This document shows, piece by piece, positions 1-7,902 of a stretch of DNA of 40,802 nucleotides. This DNA comes from Pseudomonas sp. UBA5706. Its GTDB lineage: Bacteria; Pseudomonadota; Gammaproteobacteria; Pseudomonadales; Pseudomonadaceae. Below the pieces are notes generated by a model, which saw only the letters and a program-made list of their open reading frames with translations, was not told where the DNA came from and did not search any database. Location of the stretch: positions 1 through 40,802 of the forward strand of contig NZ_DIHC01000003.1 in assembly GCF_002419965.1 (NCBI RefSeq), written 5' to 3'. The number at the start of each line of letters is the position of its first letter. Position 1 is the first letter of the stretch. Position numbers and translations under genes: made by a program.

Positions 1-51
1 ACGCTGGCCTGCAGCCTACGTGGTATGCGGCAATACTTTTCGTACAAAACC
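1..51 (+). mobile_element. Right-end fragment of an IS5-family element, cut by the window edge
   Basis: These bases match the reverse complement of the transposase 3' end of the complete element at 7905-8814, with one visible difference (GTGGTA here, GTTGTA there). They end with the same terminal sequence, ...TTTTCGTACAAAACC, followed by TA. The last transposase codons are readable on the + strand and stop at a TAG made from the TA after the element plus the next G. The rest of the element lies before the window. It is inverted relative to the copy at 7905-8814. Confidence 0.9.
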
Positions 52-53
52 TA

Positions 54-313
54 GTGAACGTGTGAAACGTTTTTTCGGTGTACGCATCATAAAAAAGTGC
101 GTAAGCAGGTATGGTTTCCGGGGCGGTTGCTTCACATTGGGGCGAGGCGTATAACTTGATTATTCGCCAACGCCTTAGAGTTGAGGGCGAAACTGGATGA
201 ACTATTAGGCTAGTAGCAACGAAAAAGCTTTAGCGATTGAAATAGCTTATCCATACAGAGACTGGCGTCCCCTGTGCAGTGTTAACAGAGGCCGCCGCAG
301 GAGGATATCGCTC
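54..313. other. Non-coding stretch between IS end and DUF1652 gene
   Basis: I see no supportable gene here. The sequence is AT-richer than the window average. A good ribosome binding site (AGGAGG at about 299-304) sits at the right edge and serves the DUF1652 gene. Confidence 0.5.
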
Positions 314-577
314 ATGATCGCATGTACCCTGTCGAACCTTGAACTGCGCAGTATTATAGAAAGCGCATTTTTGCCCAAGCGCTGCAACTGCACGATCATT
401 GATGACGCTATGACCGTTGAGGTTATTGACCCTGTTACCGATCGCGTCGACCTACTGGCGAGTGGTATCAGGCTCGACACGCTGGACACCAGCCGCGCGC
501 TTTGCGAGCTTATCTTGAAGCTGCGGGCCGATATAGGAGCACCGCAACACGTACAGCGGCATACCCTGGTAGGCTGA
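314..577 (+). CDS. DUF1652 family protein
   Basis: This 87-residue protein has the pattern I associate with the Pseudomonas DUF1652 family: an N-terminal LELRSIIESAFLP segment, then RCNCTI, MTVEVIDP, a segment on bestowing a 'GI' turn (DLLASGIRLDTL), and a C-terminal helix around SRALCELILKLR. The family is small, cytosolic and of unknown function. The ATG at 314 is backed by AGGAGG nine bases upstream. A stem-loop at 614-637 may terminate it. It stands alone, with IS debris on one side and a small membrane-anchored hypothetical on the other. The family assignment is by memory of the pattern, so it should be treated as likely rather than certain. Confidence 0.75.
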   Translation: MIACTLSNLELRSIIESAFLPKRCNCTIIDDAMTVEVIDPVTDRVDLLASGIRLDTLDTSRALCELILKLRADIGAPQHVQRHTLVG

Positions 578-964
578 TTGCTTAGCCGCCATAAATAAGT
601 TCTTGCCTCTCATGCCCACGACATATCCGTCGTGGGCTTATTACATAGCGACGCGCTAGACCTCGGGGATTATTAACTTCAATCGTTATAACTGAGCTGA
701 GTATTCAGTCCAGCAACCGGGTATAGGGTATTCGCGGCGAAACGATCATTGTAATGACAGACAAATCGGTTATATCGAGCGGCACTGATATTATTAGCCG
801 CACTTCATACCTGAAAGGTTCGGCCATTGTACGCACGTACAGCATCCGGTATCCGACAGCTTACCGGGGGGGATGCATCAAAAGCCGTTGGCAATGCGTC
901 CATTACCTTTTATCTTAAGGCCGCACGCTGCGGCGCAACGCCATAACGATTTCAAGGGGAATGC
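578..964. other. Intergenic region without a supportable gene
   Basis: Apart from the stem-loop at 614-637, I find no gene, operator palindrome or RNA signature here. The 3' end (AAGGGGA at about 954-960) forms the ribosome binding site of the next gene. Confidence 0.4.
614..637 (+). terminator. Stem-loop after DUF1652 gene
   Basis: GCCCACGAC (614-622) pairs perfectly with GTCGTGGGC (629-637) around a six-base loop. The T-tract that follows is weak (TTATTAC). It lies 37 bases after the stop codon, so it is a plausible but not strong terminator. Confidence 0.5.
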
Positions 965-1387
965 ATGGCTGAGAATCAGTCCGAGGGCATCAGGGTAACT
1001 GCACAAGGTGCGCATACCCGGCGCATGCTACGCCGACGCAAAGTAGTGCTTGGCGTGGCGCTGCTGCTAGCTATCGTTATTGTATGTGTCACGGCCATCG
1101 GCTTTATGTTGCAACGCCTGGAAAGCCGTAATGCCTCTTTTCAGCCACCGATGACTGCATTGGAGCGCCAGCGCCTTTTGCCGCCCGACCCGGTGCTGGA
1201 CGCCGCACCCCGCCTTGACGGCTTGCGATACCGTCAGCAAGTTGAACGTAAAGTCGAAGGCTACGCTCCCGTTGATGTCGAGCGGGCTGACGTGCAGGGT
1301 CCGCTCAGTCCTGCATTGATGCTTGACGGTGGGAATCTGCATGCCGACGCCCATTCCGGCCTGCGACCGGGCATGCGGTCGCAATAA
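965..1387 (+). CDS. Small single-pass membrane protein, hypothetical
   Basis: The 140-residue product has a basic N-terminus (RRMLRRRK, about residues 19-26), one hydrophobic span at about residues 27-50, and a hydrophilic Pro- and charge-rich tail. It should therefore be anchored in the inner membrane with its tail outside the cytoplasm. The tail pattern PPDPVLDAAPRLDGLRYRQQ followed by a GYAPVD-like turn loosely resembles small proteins encoded beside cytochrome oxidase / SCO assembly genes (P-x-L-Q-x-x-P...L...GYGWVD). No such genes are nearby, and the resemblance is weak. A Shine-Dalgarno AAGGGG lies just upstream. It points toward the next gene, which is on the opposite strand. Confidence 0.6.
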   Translation: MAENQSEGIRVTAQGAHTRRMLRRRKVVLGVALLLAIVIVCVTAIGFMLQRLESRNASFQPPMTALERQRLLPPDPVLDAAPRLDGLRYRQQVERKVEGYAPVDVERADVQGPLSPALMLDGGNLHADAHSGLRPGMRSQ

Positions 1388-1440
1388 CCTGCTCGTGCAC
1401 CGATCATCATACGCAGGCGTCCGTCCTGCGCAGGTGGCAA

Positions 1441-1755
1441 TCAATGCACTCGCTGCGGATGTTCGTCCTCGAACAGCAGCCTGAATTGCTCTTCGCCGCT
1501 GTCCTGAGTCGCGTAATGATCACGGACCGGACCCGCCTCTATCCTGCCATCCAGCGCTACCCGAATGATGGACGACTTGGATAGGAAGTCAGGAACGTCG
1601 CCAATTATCGTCAGCTCGCGCAGCGTGTGACCGTCTTGTTCGATAGTGGCCAGCCTCACCCGGCAGGTCGCCTGCATGGGAATCGGACCGAAAAGGGTGT
1701 CTCGGGAATAATCGATTTCGGCAATGCTAGACCGGCGGTTTTTTTCAGCATTCAT
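1441..1755 (-). CDS. Hypothetical protein
   Basis: I do not recognise this 104-residue protein. It is soluble and acidic at its C-terminus, with short alternating hydrophobic stretches (ATCRVRLATIE, LRELTIIGDVPDF, SIIRVALDG) that suggest a small beta-rich fold. No signal peptide or metal motif is visible. I chose the internal ATG at 1755 because TTGAGGT lies at a normal distance before it; the ATG at 1776 (111 residues) has no such site. It converges with the small membrane-protein gene at 965, with 53 bases between them. Confidence 0.55.
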   Translation of the reverse strand: MNAEKNRRSSIAEIDYSRDTLFGPIPMQATCRVRLATIEQDGHTLRELTIIGDVPDFLSKSSIIRVALDGRIEAGPVRDHYATQDSGEEQFRLLFEDEHPQRVH

Positions 1756-1776
1756 GTCTGCGACCTCAATGTCCAT

Positions 1777-2645
1777 TCGAAAGTGAGCGTAAGCCTGATA
1801 ATGGAGGCGGATGCGATTGAAATAGTTCTCTTTTTTCGGCGAACGTTCTGACCGTTCATCGGTTGCAAAAATGGCGTCAGCTGATTGCTAGGTCATTGCT
1901 GATAGATCGCTGACGTCATTATTTTGATTGGGCGGATATTACAGTCGATAAATCGAGAGTCTTTTGTAGCGTTGAACTAACGCCGGGAAAAGTGTCAGAT
2001 TTATGTCTTTAGCTTAAAAAGCGGGGTGCGAACTTAATGGATGATAAGTTAGGCAGCAATAAACCATCGATTTCGATTTTAAAAAAGCATGGCCGTCGAG
2101 ATGAGCGCCTTTAATATGGCGCCAAGAAAAATAAAGGTTTAAATATCAACAAGTTAAACGTACCGTCGTTGGTTTTTTGGGTTTTCTCGAAAATTTGACA
2201 CTTCCCCGCTTTTTTGAAACTATCGCTTTACAGTTTTAAGTTGTAACCATTTGTGGCAAACCTGGTTTGTTCATGATTTTCTCTCATGCCAGCGCTCCAG
2301 GCATTCTGTGTAACGGCAGTAGTGCCTCCGGGATCCGAGTGAGTCAACTCATTGATTGGCGAGGTTTTTTACCATTGCTTGTCGATCGGATCAGGTGGCC
2401 GGGTTTGCGTGCCAAGCGCGCGGCCCCACGCCGAATAAACTTGAGCGAATAACAACTCGATCTTTTTCGACCGGTGCGCGCACGCTCATCGTGCCATTAA
2501 TGCCCCACGTTGCATCAACTTTGCCAGTCAGTATCCAGTGTGAATAAAAGGAAGTTAGGTCAGGGCGGGCGTCCAGGGATGCCTGTCACTCAGGGTCAGT
2601 CGTTAGGCTGCACTCAACGCATCGACTAAGTTCGGAGTCAAGATT
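1777..2645. other. Long intergenic region, AT-rich in its first half
   Basis: About 870 bases carry no convincing gene. The part from about 1860 to 2260 is strongly AT-rich (the 60 bases from 2101 are about 33% GC) and then the composition returns to normal. A perfect TTGACA lies at 2195-2200, but the best -10 at 17-base spacing (AACTAT, 2218-2223) is poor. This may be the promoter zone of the flavoprotein gene, and its composition would also fit acquired DNA. A ribosome binding site (CGGAGT, about 2633-2638) precedes the ATG at 2646. Confidence 0.4.
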
Positions 2646-4079
2646 ATGTATGGAGATCATCTGGAAACCGTATGCGGTTGTGTTGTCGGAGGGGCCGGAC
2701 CGGCAGGGATGGGGCTGCTTTTCAATGCGTTGAAAAGTGGAGCAATGCCTGAGCTGGCCAAGGACGGGCTGATCATTGTCGATGCAAGTCCCCATCCCGG
2801 AACGGGCCGACTGGGGGATTACCGGATCACCGCTAACTCGGTTGGCGATGTGTTCCTTGACTGTCTGCGCGACCCGGCGCTGCGCGATGTATTCGAGCCT
2901 CTCGAACATTCCCCGGCGTACTGGCGAATCCGACGCCAGGCGCACAGTGCGCCGCAGCTCGCCGATGTCGCCGAGCTGCTGGCGGAAGCGTCGACCCTGG
3001 TGCTGAACTTCGTCGTCGAGCACTACGGCGTGAAACTATGGACCAGTACCACCATCACCGAAGTTGTCAGCCAGGATAATGAGTATCAGGTTTGGGTTGA
3101 GTCCGAAGGACGCTCTCGGCGCATTCGTTGCCGCTCAGTGGTCTTGAACCTGGGTGGGCGGCAGGATCCGCAGCACCTGCTCAATAGCCTTGCCGACCAA
3201 GGCTTGGCAGTGCCACCTGCAGCCAGGGTGTTGAGCGCCGACTTGCTGTTGCGCATGAACGGCGTGCAACTGCGCGATTATTTCGCACCCATGCTCGCGT
3301 GTAATGGCCGGGTAAGCGTGGTAGGCGGTTCTCACAGTGCTTTTTCCGTACTTGAAAACCTTGCCGATGCGCTGGAGTTCGCCGGGTTGCGTGAAGTAAC
3401 GCTGGTACACCGCTCCCCCATCCGGCTGTTCTACGAAACAGCCGAGGCGGCGCTCGCTGCCGGTTACATGTTCGATCTAATCAAGGACGTATGCCCGGTC
3501 TCCGGCAGGGTCAATCGTTCAGGGGGCCTGCGTTATCGCGCGCTGGACATTGGACGGGAAGCCTTGGCAAATGGGCATATCGGCAAAACCGGCGTGCGCG
3601 TGCAGATGCTGCAGACCCGGAACGGCCCCGAGGGTCATTTCGACAGAGCGCGCCAAGCCCTGGCTGAGTCCGACGTGGTGGTGCAATGCACCGGTTATCA
3701 GCCGTTGCTGCCTGCTTTGAGCTACGCCGGTGGCGAGGCCATCAACCTGATGGCGGTCAAGGGCGGCGTGGATTCGGACCCCTCCGGCTGTCCGCTGGAC
3801 AGCACCGGGCAACGTCTTCATGGGCTGCATCTGTTCGGATTGGGCGCAGGCCTGGGCGTCGATCCGCGCCTGGGCAGTGAAGCGTCTTTCGACGGACGCA
3901 TCTATGGCGTTTGGCAGTTTCACCATGACGCCAGCGGCGCAGTGATCGATGCAGTGCTGGCGCGGCTGCAGCAGCCAGTCCTCCAGCCGACCAGCGTCAG
4001 CCGCAAAGGGGGAGCCGATTGCGAAGAGCCGAGACAGCCGTTCCTCTGGCCGGCACTGATGGCCAACGCACAATCCTGA
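2646..4079 (+). CDS. FAD/NAD(P)-binding oxidoreductase, N-hydroxylase-like, orphan
   Basis: The 477-residue protein has an N-terminal dinucleotide site VVGGAGPAGMG (residues 13-23), a second nucleotide site VSVVGGSHSAFS (about 222-233), and a late CTGY motif (about 348-351) preceded by ADVV-like residues. This three-part layout is that of flavin monooxygenases of the ornithine/lysine N-hydroxylase (PvdA/IucD) and related FAD_NAD-binding families, where the second site binds NADPH and the ATGY-like motif closes the site. It is a cytosolic, two-dinucleotide flavoprotein. I cannot name a substrate. It is followed 192 bases later by a ketopantoate-reductase-like gene on the same strand. No NRPS, siderophore or transporter gene is adjacent, so a classical siderophore role is not supported. 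Confidence 0.75.
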   Translation: MYGDHLETVCGCVVGGAGPAGMGLLFNALKSGAMPELAKDGLIIVDASPHPGTGRLGDYRITANSVGDVFLDCLRDPALRDVFEPLEHSPAYWRIRRQAHSAPQLADVAELLAEASTLVLNFVVEHYGVKLWTSTTITEVVSQDNEYQVWVESEGRSRRIRCRSVVLNLGGRQDPQHLLNSLADQGLAVPPAARVLSADLLLRMNGVQLRDYFAPMLACNGRVSVVGGSHSAFSVLENLADALEFAGLREVTLVHRSPIRLFYETAEAALAAGYMFDLIKDVCPVSGRVNRSGGLRYRALDIGREALANGHIGKTGVRVQMLQTRNGPEGHFDRARQALAESDVVVQCTGYQPLLPALSYAGGEAINLMAVKGGVDSDPSGCPLDSTGQRLHGLHLFGLGAGLGVDPRLGSEASFDGRIYGVWQFHHDASGAVIDAVLARLQQPVLQPTSVSRKGGADCEEPRQPFLWPALMANAQS

Positions 4080-4271
4080 TATTCATTTTTCGCACCTGCT
4101 TGCTTTCGATCGGCATGGGAGGTTCGGGAATTTCCCTTGGATCAAACAGGACGATGTACTGGACCAGATTCTATAGTCTGGCCGTCATCATGCTTTTGAT
4201 AGAGTCCGGGCCGTGGCCTATGCTGGGGTCTTCGCACACCTGCGAGCGACTCGATAAGGAACCGGCACAAA

Positions 4272-5210
4272 ATGCGTATTTTGATTGTGGGTGCAGGTGC
4301 TATAGGCGGCTATTTTGGCGGCCGGTTACTGGAAGCCGGACGCGATGTAACGTTCCTGGTGCGCCCCGGGCGGGCAGAGGAGCTTGACCGCGACGGCCTG
4401 GTCGTGCGCAGCCCGTTGGGCAATATCCTGTACCCGTCGGCGCCCCACGTCATGGCGCCGATGCTCGATCAGGTATTCGATCTGATCATCCTGTCCTGCA
4501 AGGCTTATGACCTGGATGCGGCGATGGACGCCTTTGCCGCTGCGGTGGGCCCCGATACGCTGATCCTGCCGTTGCTCAATGGCATGGCGCATCTGCAGCG
4601 CCTGGGCCAGCGTTTTGCGCCTGATAATGTGCTGGGCGGGCAGTGCCTGATTTCCCTGGACCGCGATGCCTCGGGGACGATCCTGCATCTGAACGAAACC
4701 AATCAGTTGTCATTCGGTGAGTTGAGCGGTGCCTTGACGCCGCGTATTCAGGCAGTGACGCACGTCCTTGCCGACGCAGGATTCGACGCCAGGCTGAGTC
4801 AGCAGATCGTTCAGGAAATGTGGGAGAAGTGGTGCTTCATCGCCACTGCTGCTGGCATCACGGGCGCCATGCGTGCCAGCATCGGGGATGTAATCGCCAG
4901 CGACGGCGAGGCTCTGGTGCTCAGACTGCTTGCCGAATGCGCCGACATCGCCGAAGGCGCAGGCTATACACTTCGAAGTGATGTGCGCGAGCGTTTCCAA
5001 AGCATGCTGACCACCCAGGGTTCGAAGATGACCGCTTCCATGCTGCGTGACATCGAGCGCGCAGCGCCGATCGAGGTCGAACACGTGATAGGGGACATGA
5101 TTGCGCGGCGCTGCGATCCTGATAAGTCGCCCGATCAGCTGTCGGTGCTGGATGTCGTCTATCTAAATCTCAAGTCCTATGAGGCCCGGCGCTTGCGCCA
5201 GCAAGGCTAG
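4272..5210 (+). CDS. 2-dehydropantoate 2-reductase-like protein (PanE/ApbA family)
   Basis: The 312-residue length and the N-terminal GAGAIGG (residues 7-13) are typical of the NADPH-dependent ketopantoate reductase family. The LLNGM motif that carries the substrate-binding Asn is present, as is the candidate catalytic Lys in MWEKW (about residue 186). In well-studied PanE enzymes an Asn follows four residues after this Lys; here that position is Ile (KWCFI). This makes reduction of another 2-keto acid, rather than ketopantoate, a fair possibility. No other pantothenate gene is near. The ATG at 4272 follows AAGGA at about 4256-4260. Co-transcription with the flavoprotein upstream is possible but not shown. 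Confidence 0.8.
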   Translation: MRILIVGAGAIGGYFGGRLLEAGRDVTFLVRPGRAEELDRDGLVVRSPLGNILYPSAPHVMAPMLDQVFDLIILSCKAYDLDAAMDAFAAAVGPDTLILPLLNGMAHLQRLGQRFAPDNVLGGQCLISLDRDASGTILHLNETNQLSFGELSGALTPRIQAVTHVLADAGFDARLSQQIVQEMWEKWCFIATAAGITGAMRASIGDVIASDGEALVLRLLAECADIAEGAGYTLRSDVRERFQSMLTTQGSKMTASMLRDIERAAPIEVEHVIGDMIARRCDPDKSPDQLSVLDVVYLNLKSYEARRLRQQG

Positions 5211-5229
5211 GCTGGAATGGTCCGGTGCG

Positions 5230-5285
5230 GCAGCACGGCTTGCCGGCGGTGCTCGATGCCGGGGCACCGCTGGCAAGCGTGCTGC
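5230..5285. repeat. REP-like palindrome between convergent genes
   Basis: The arm at 5230-5252 (containing CGGCTTGCCGGCGGTGC) is a near-perfect inverted copy of the arm at 5264-5285 (containing GCACCGCTGGCAAGC), with an 11-base loop. The core GGCTTGCC is also found in the REP pair between glcB and glcG. It sits between the converging stops of the PanE-like and peptidase genes, where it may act as a bidirectional transcription stop. Confidence 0.65.
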
Positions 5286-5325
5286 TAGGGACGGTCGCGA
5301 GTCGGCAACTGACTCGGGTTACGCA

Positions 5326-6570
5326 TTACTTTGCCTTGGTCAGCTCCATGATCATCCGCGTCAGCAGATAGATCCTCGGCGAAACGCTGTCTACTTCGGC
5401 ATATTCCTCGGGCGTATGAATGTTGCCACCAACGATGCCAAAGCCATCGAGCGTCGGTACGCCGACACCGGCCGAGAGGCTGGCATCCGCCGCGCCACCA
5501 CTGCCTTCGACGGTCAGCTTGCGACCGATCTCACCGTAGATGCCCTGAGCGATGTCGACCAGCTTGTCGGATTCGGCCGTTTGCGGCATCGGTGGCAACC
5601 CACGCTCCAGGCGAGTCGTCACTTCGATTTCCGGTATCAGCTTGTCGGCCGACACCCGCGCCAGATCTTTCTCGATGCGATCAAACTCCTCCGGCACTGC
5701 CACGCGCACGTCTGCCTTGGCGGTGGCTTGATCTGGAATTACGTTGACCCGGTCCCCGGCGTTGAGCACCGTGAAATTGATCGTGGTTTTCTTCTCCAAA
5801 TCGCCCAGCTTGCCCAGTTGCAGAATCTGATGCGCGGCTTCCATTGCGGCGTTACGTCCAAGCTCCGGCGCCACGCCTGCGTGGGATGCCTTGCCCTTAA
5901 CCTCGACCACGGCGGTACCGCTGCCTTTACGCCACACCACCAGGCCATCGGCCGGACGCCCCGGTTCGAGGTTCAAGGTAACGTCATGCGCTTTTGCAAC
6001 TTTTTGAATCAGCTCGGTGGCGGCCTTGGAACCGGTTTCTTCACTGGCATCCAGCAGGAATGTGATCTGCGCGTAATCCTTGAAGTCCAGGTTCTTGAGA
6101 ATTTTCAGCGCATACAGGCCAGCAACGATCCCGCCTTTGTCATCCATCACGCCCGGGCCGTAGGCGCGGCCATCCTTGATAGTGAACGGGCGCGCGGCGG
6201 CGGAGCCTTCCTTGAACACGGTGTCCATGTGCGCCATCAGCAGGATTTTCGCCTTGCCGGTGCCCTTGAAGGTGGCGACCACATGGCTGCTTTTGTCCGG
6301 CGCGGTATTAGGGACGGTCTCGATGGTTGCGCCGAGTTTTTTCAACTCGTCCACAACGATGTCGCGCACCTGTGTCAGACCTGGTTCATAACCCGAGCCG
6401 GTGTCGATATTGACCAGCCGCTCCAGCAGTTTTAGCGCTTGTGCCTTGTATTGCTCGGCATCGGCCTGCACCTGTTTGTTGGGTTCGGCGAAGACGGGCC
6501 CGGCGCAACCGAAAGCCAGGCCCAGCGTCAGGGCACTGGCAAGTACGGAACGGGCAAACGGTGAAGTCAT
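5326..6570 (-). CDS. Secreted M20 family zinc peptidase, carboxypeptidase G2-like
   Basis: This 414-residue protein is a co-catalytic zinc peptidase of the M20 family, closest in pattern to carboxypeptidase G2 of Pseudomonas, which removes C-terminal glutamate from folates and peptides. Metal and catalytic residues are visible: H114 in AHMDT, D143 in GVMDDKGG, E177-E178 in DASEETG, E202 in LEPG, and a late His in NIHTPEE. A signal peptide covers residues 1-28 (cleavage near VFA-EP), so it is exported. The start at 6570 is preferred over 6630 because it has AAGGAT upstream and begins at the signal peptide. It is transcribed alone, convergent with the PanE-like gene. The exact substrate is inferred, not shown. 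Confidence 0.9.
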   Translation of the reverse strand: MTSPFARSVLASALTLGLAFGCAGPVFAEPNKQVQADAEQYKAQALKLLERLVNIDTGSGYEPGLTQVRDIVVDELKKLGATIETVPNTAPDKSSHVVATFKGTGKAKILLMAHMDTVFKEGSAAARPFTIKDGRAYGPGVMDDKGGIVAGLYALKILKNLDFKDYAQITFLLDASEETGSKAATELIQKVAKAHDVTLNLEPGRPADGLVVWRKGSGTAVVEVKGKASHAGVAPELGRNAAMEAAHQILQLGKLGDLEKKTTINFTVLNAGDRVNVIPDQATAKADVRVAVPEEFDRIEKDLARVSADKLIPEIEVTTRLERGLPPMPQTAESDKLVDIAQGIYGEIGRKLTVEGSGGAADASLSAGVGVPTLDGFGIVGGNIHTPEEYAEVDSVSPRIYLLTRMIMELTKAK

Positions 6571-6745
6571 GAGTCGATCCTTGTTGTATGAAATTGTGTC
6601 CAACAACCCTATCGCGTTGAACAGGATCATGCATGTCCAAATGCGACGACGTTCGCCATCGACCGGCTGGCCGGCAAAAAGGTCGAACCTTCTGGGCCAG
6701 CAACCCTCAATAATTCATCATCAGTCGTCAGAGGAGCAGCGCACT

Positions 6746-6988
6746 ATGCCGGTCAAGCACGATTTGTACGCGGATTTGGGCATCACCAGAGACTCTCTGG
6801 GCAAGCATCGCAGCGAGGATGCCAAGCTCAACAAGCTGGTGGAGGATTACGAAACGGTCGATGCAGACATTGTTAAAGCAGAAGAGGGATCTGCAGGCGA
6901 CGTTTCGGATGATCAGCTCAAAAAACTCAAGGAGAAACGCTTGCTGGCCAAAGATAAGATTGTCCAGCACCTTCCTCCTTCAAGCTGA
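6746..6988 (+). CDS. DUF465 (YdcH-like) small helical protein
   Basis: The 80-residue protein is almost entirely charged helix. It contains the family-like stretches LVEDYETVDADI and DQLKKLKEKRLLAKDKI, which look like a short antiparallel coiled coil. DUF465/YdcH proteins are small cytosolic proteins of unknown role. The ATG at 6746 is preceded by GAGGAG at 6731-6736, and a strong terminator follows at 7015-7048, so it is a one-gene transcript. It lies between the peptidase, which reads the other way, and rsmE. Confidence 0.75.
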   Translation: MPVKHDLYADLGITRDSLGKHRSEDAKLNKLVEDYETVDADIVKAEEGSAGDVSDDQLKKLKEKRLLAKDKIVQHLPPSS

Positions 6989-7014
6989 TTGATCAAAACG
7001 ATTAGTCTGTCCCA

Positions 7015-7048
7015 AGGGCTGGTTTTCCACGGAATGCCGGCCCTTTTT
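7015..7048 (+). terminator. Rho-independent terminator of the DUF465 gene
   Basis: AGGGCTGG (7015-7022) pairs with CCGGCCCT (7037-7044) and is followed directly by TTTTT. It lies 27 bases after the stop codon. Confidence 0.85.
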
Positions 7049-7124
7049 GTTATAAAAGCTGCTCGGGTTAGTTACAGGGATAAGGAAGGGCACAAGTAGA
7101 GATAATGGATCCAACATCAAGACG

Positions 7125-7154
7125 AAAAAAAACGGCGTCGCAGACTACGCCGTT
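7125..7154 (-). terminator. Rho-independent terminator of rsmE
   Basis: On the minus strand AACGGCGT (7154-7147) pairs with ACGCCGTT (7138-7131) and is followed by eight T residues (7132-7125). This is a textbook terminator for rsmE. Confidence 0.88.
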
Positions 7155-7161
7155 GATTCCT

Positions 7162-7185
7162 GTCTGCTGCCGGGAAGCAGCAGAC
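7162..7185 (-). terminator. Second stem-loop directly before the rsmE terminator
   Basis: GTCTGCTGC (7162-7170) and GCAGCAGAC (7177-7185) form a perfect nine-base stem around CGGGAA. It lies between the rsmE stop codon and the T-tract terminator. It has no T-tract, so it may protect the 3' end of the transcript rather than terminate it. Confidence 0.45.
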
Positions 7186-7214
7186 GAACTTGCTAAGAAG
7201 ATGAACCGGTTGGT

Positions 7215-7403
7215 TCACTGCGGCTCTTGATTAGGCGCGATCTCGGCTTGGATACGTTTGTAGATTTCTTCACGGTGTACCGAAACGTTCTTCGGCGCGT
7301 TGATGCCGAGCCTGACTTGAAGGCCCTGTACGCCCAGAATGGTGACGGTGATTTCATCACCAATGTTTATGCTTTCGCCGACTTTGCGGGTGAGTATCAA
7401 CAT
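7215..7403 (-). CDS. rsmE: CsrA-family RNA-binding regulator, RsmE type
   Basis: The 62-residue protein is a full CsrA: MLILTRKVGES at the N-terminus, VRLGINAPK in the middle and VHREEIYKRI near the end, with the RNA-contacting L4 and R44 both present. CsrA/Rsm dimers bind GGA motifs in mRNA leaders and are titrated by RsmX/Y/Z-type small RNAs. The KVGESINIGD segment fits Pseudomonas RsmE (CsrA3) better than RsmA, which begins RRVGETLMVGD. The start at 7403 has AAGGA upstream; the reading frame stays open for 29 more codons upstream but only to a TTG with no binding site. Two hairpins follow the gene, the second with a strong T-tract. Confidence 0.92.
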   Translation of the reverse strand: MLILTRKVGESINIGDEITVTILGVQGLQVRLGINAPKNVSVHREEIYKRIQAEIAPNQEPQ

Positions 7404-7902
7404 AATCTTTTCCTTGATGGCCTCTTGAAGCGCCTCTACCAGGAGGCTGGCGTTAGCCTTTGGGTGGTGGTGATTGCCGAGTGCATCCAAATGCGGTCAT
7501 CAGTATGACGCCATTGGTACGAGTTTAATTCCCCAGGTTCATCTTCTTGTCATTGGCATGCTGTCTCCTGAGGCCAAACGACACGCGAATTTTGCCTGCT
7601 CTTTGGCATTACACCTCGAAATAATTGGCTATGACCTTGATAGCCGGATCCGAGGCGGCGCCTATTGCACACTCCTTTTGCACTTAATGCAAAGAACTCG
7701 TGCCGGGCGGCCATGAAATTTTCATTAAGCAGGCTGTAGGTGATTTCCTAGAGGATTGTAGGAGACTTCTGAAATGTGTGAGGGCGAACTGATAACGCTT
7801 GGAGAGAAATAGCCGCTAGCCAGTCGTTTGCAGGTATTGGCGGGGTGGTTATGAACGTTATGGTGCCTGTTTGAGGGACATTCAAGCGAAAGGCGGCTGC
7901 CC
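7404..7902. other. Upstream region of rsmE up to the IS element
   Basis: I see no supportable gene in these 500 bases. The rsmE promoter should lie here, but I cannot pick convincing -35/-10 boxes. One minus-strand mini-ORF (ATG at about 7562, six codons) has a well-placed AGGAG before it; I do not call it a gene. The region ends at the target site of the IS element. Confidence 0.4.

Noticed and set aside
2245..2262. Possible sigma-54 promoter (TGGCAA...TTTG)
   Set aside because: The -12 element lacks the needed GC, so the match is by chance.
5179..6435. 418-residue open frame on the + strand
   Set aside because: It lies antisense to the M20 peptidase, which has clear motifs and a signal peptide. 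The antisense product has no domain pattern and is a high-GC shadow.
7404..7490. 29-codon N-terminal extension of rsmE
   Set aside because: It needs a TTG start with no ribosome site, and CsrA proteins begin MLILTR. The ATG at 7403 has AAGGA upstream.
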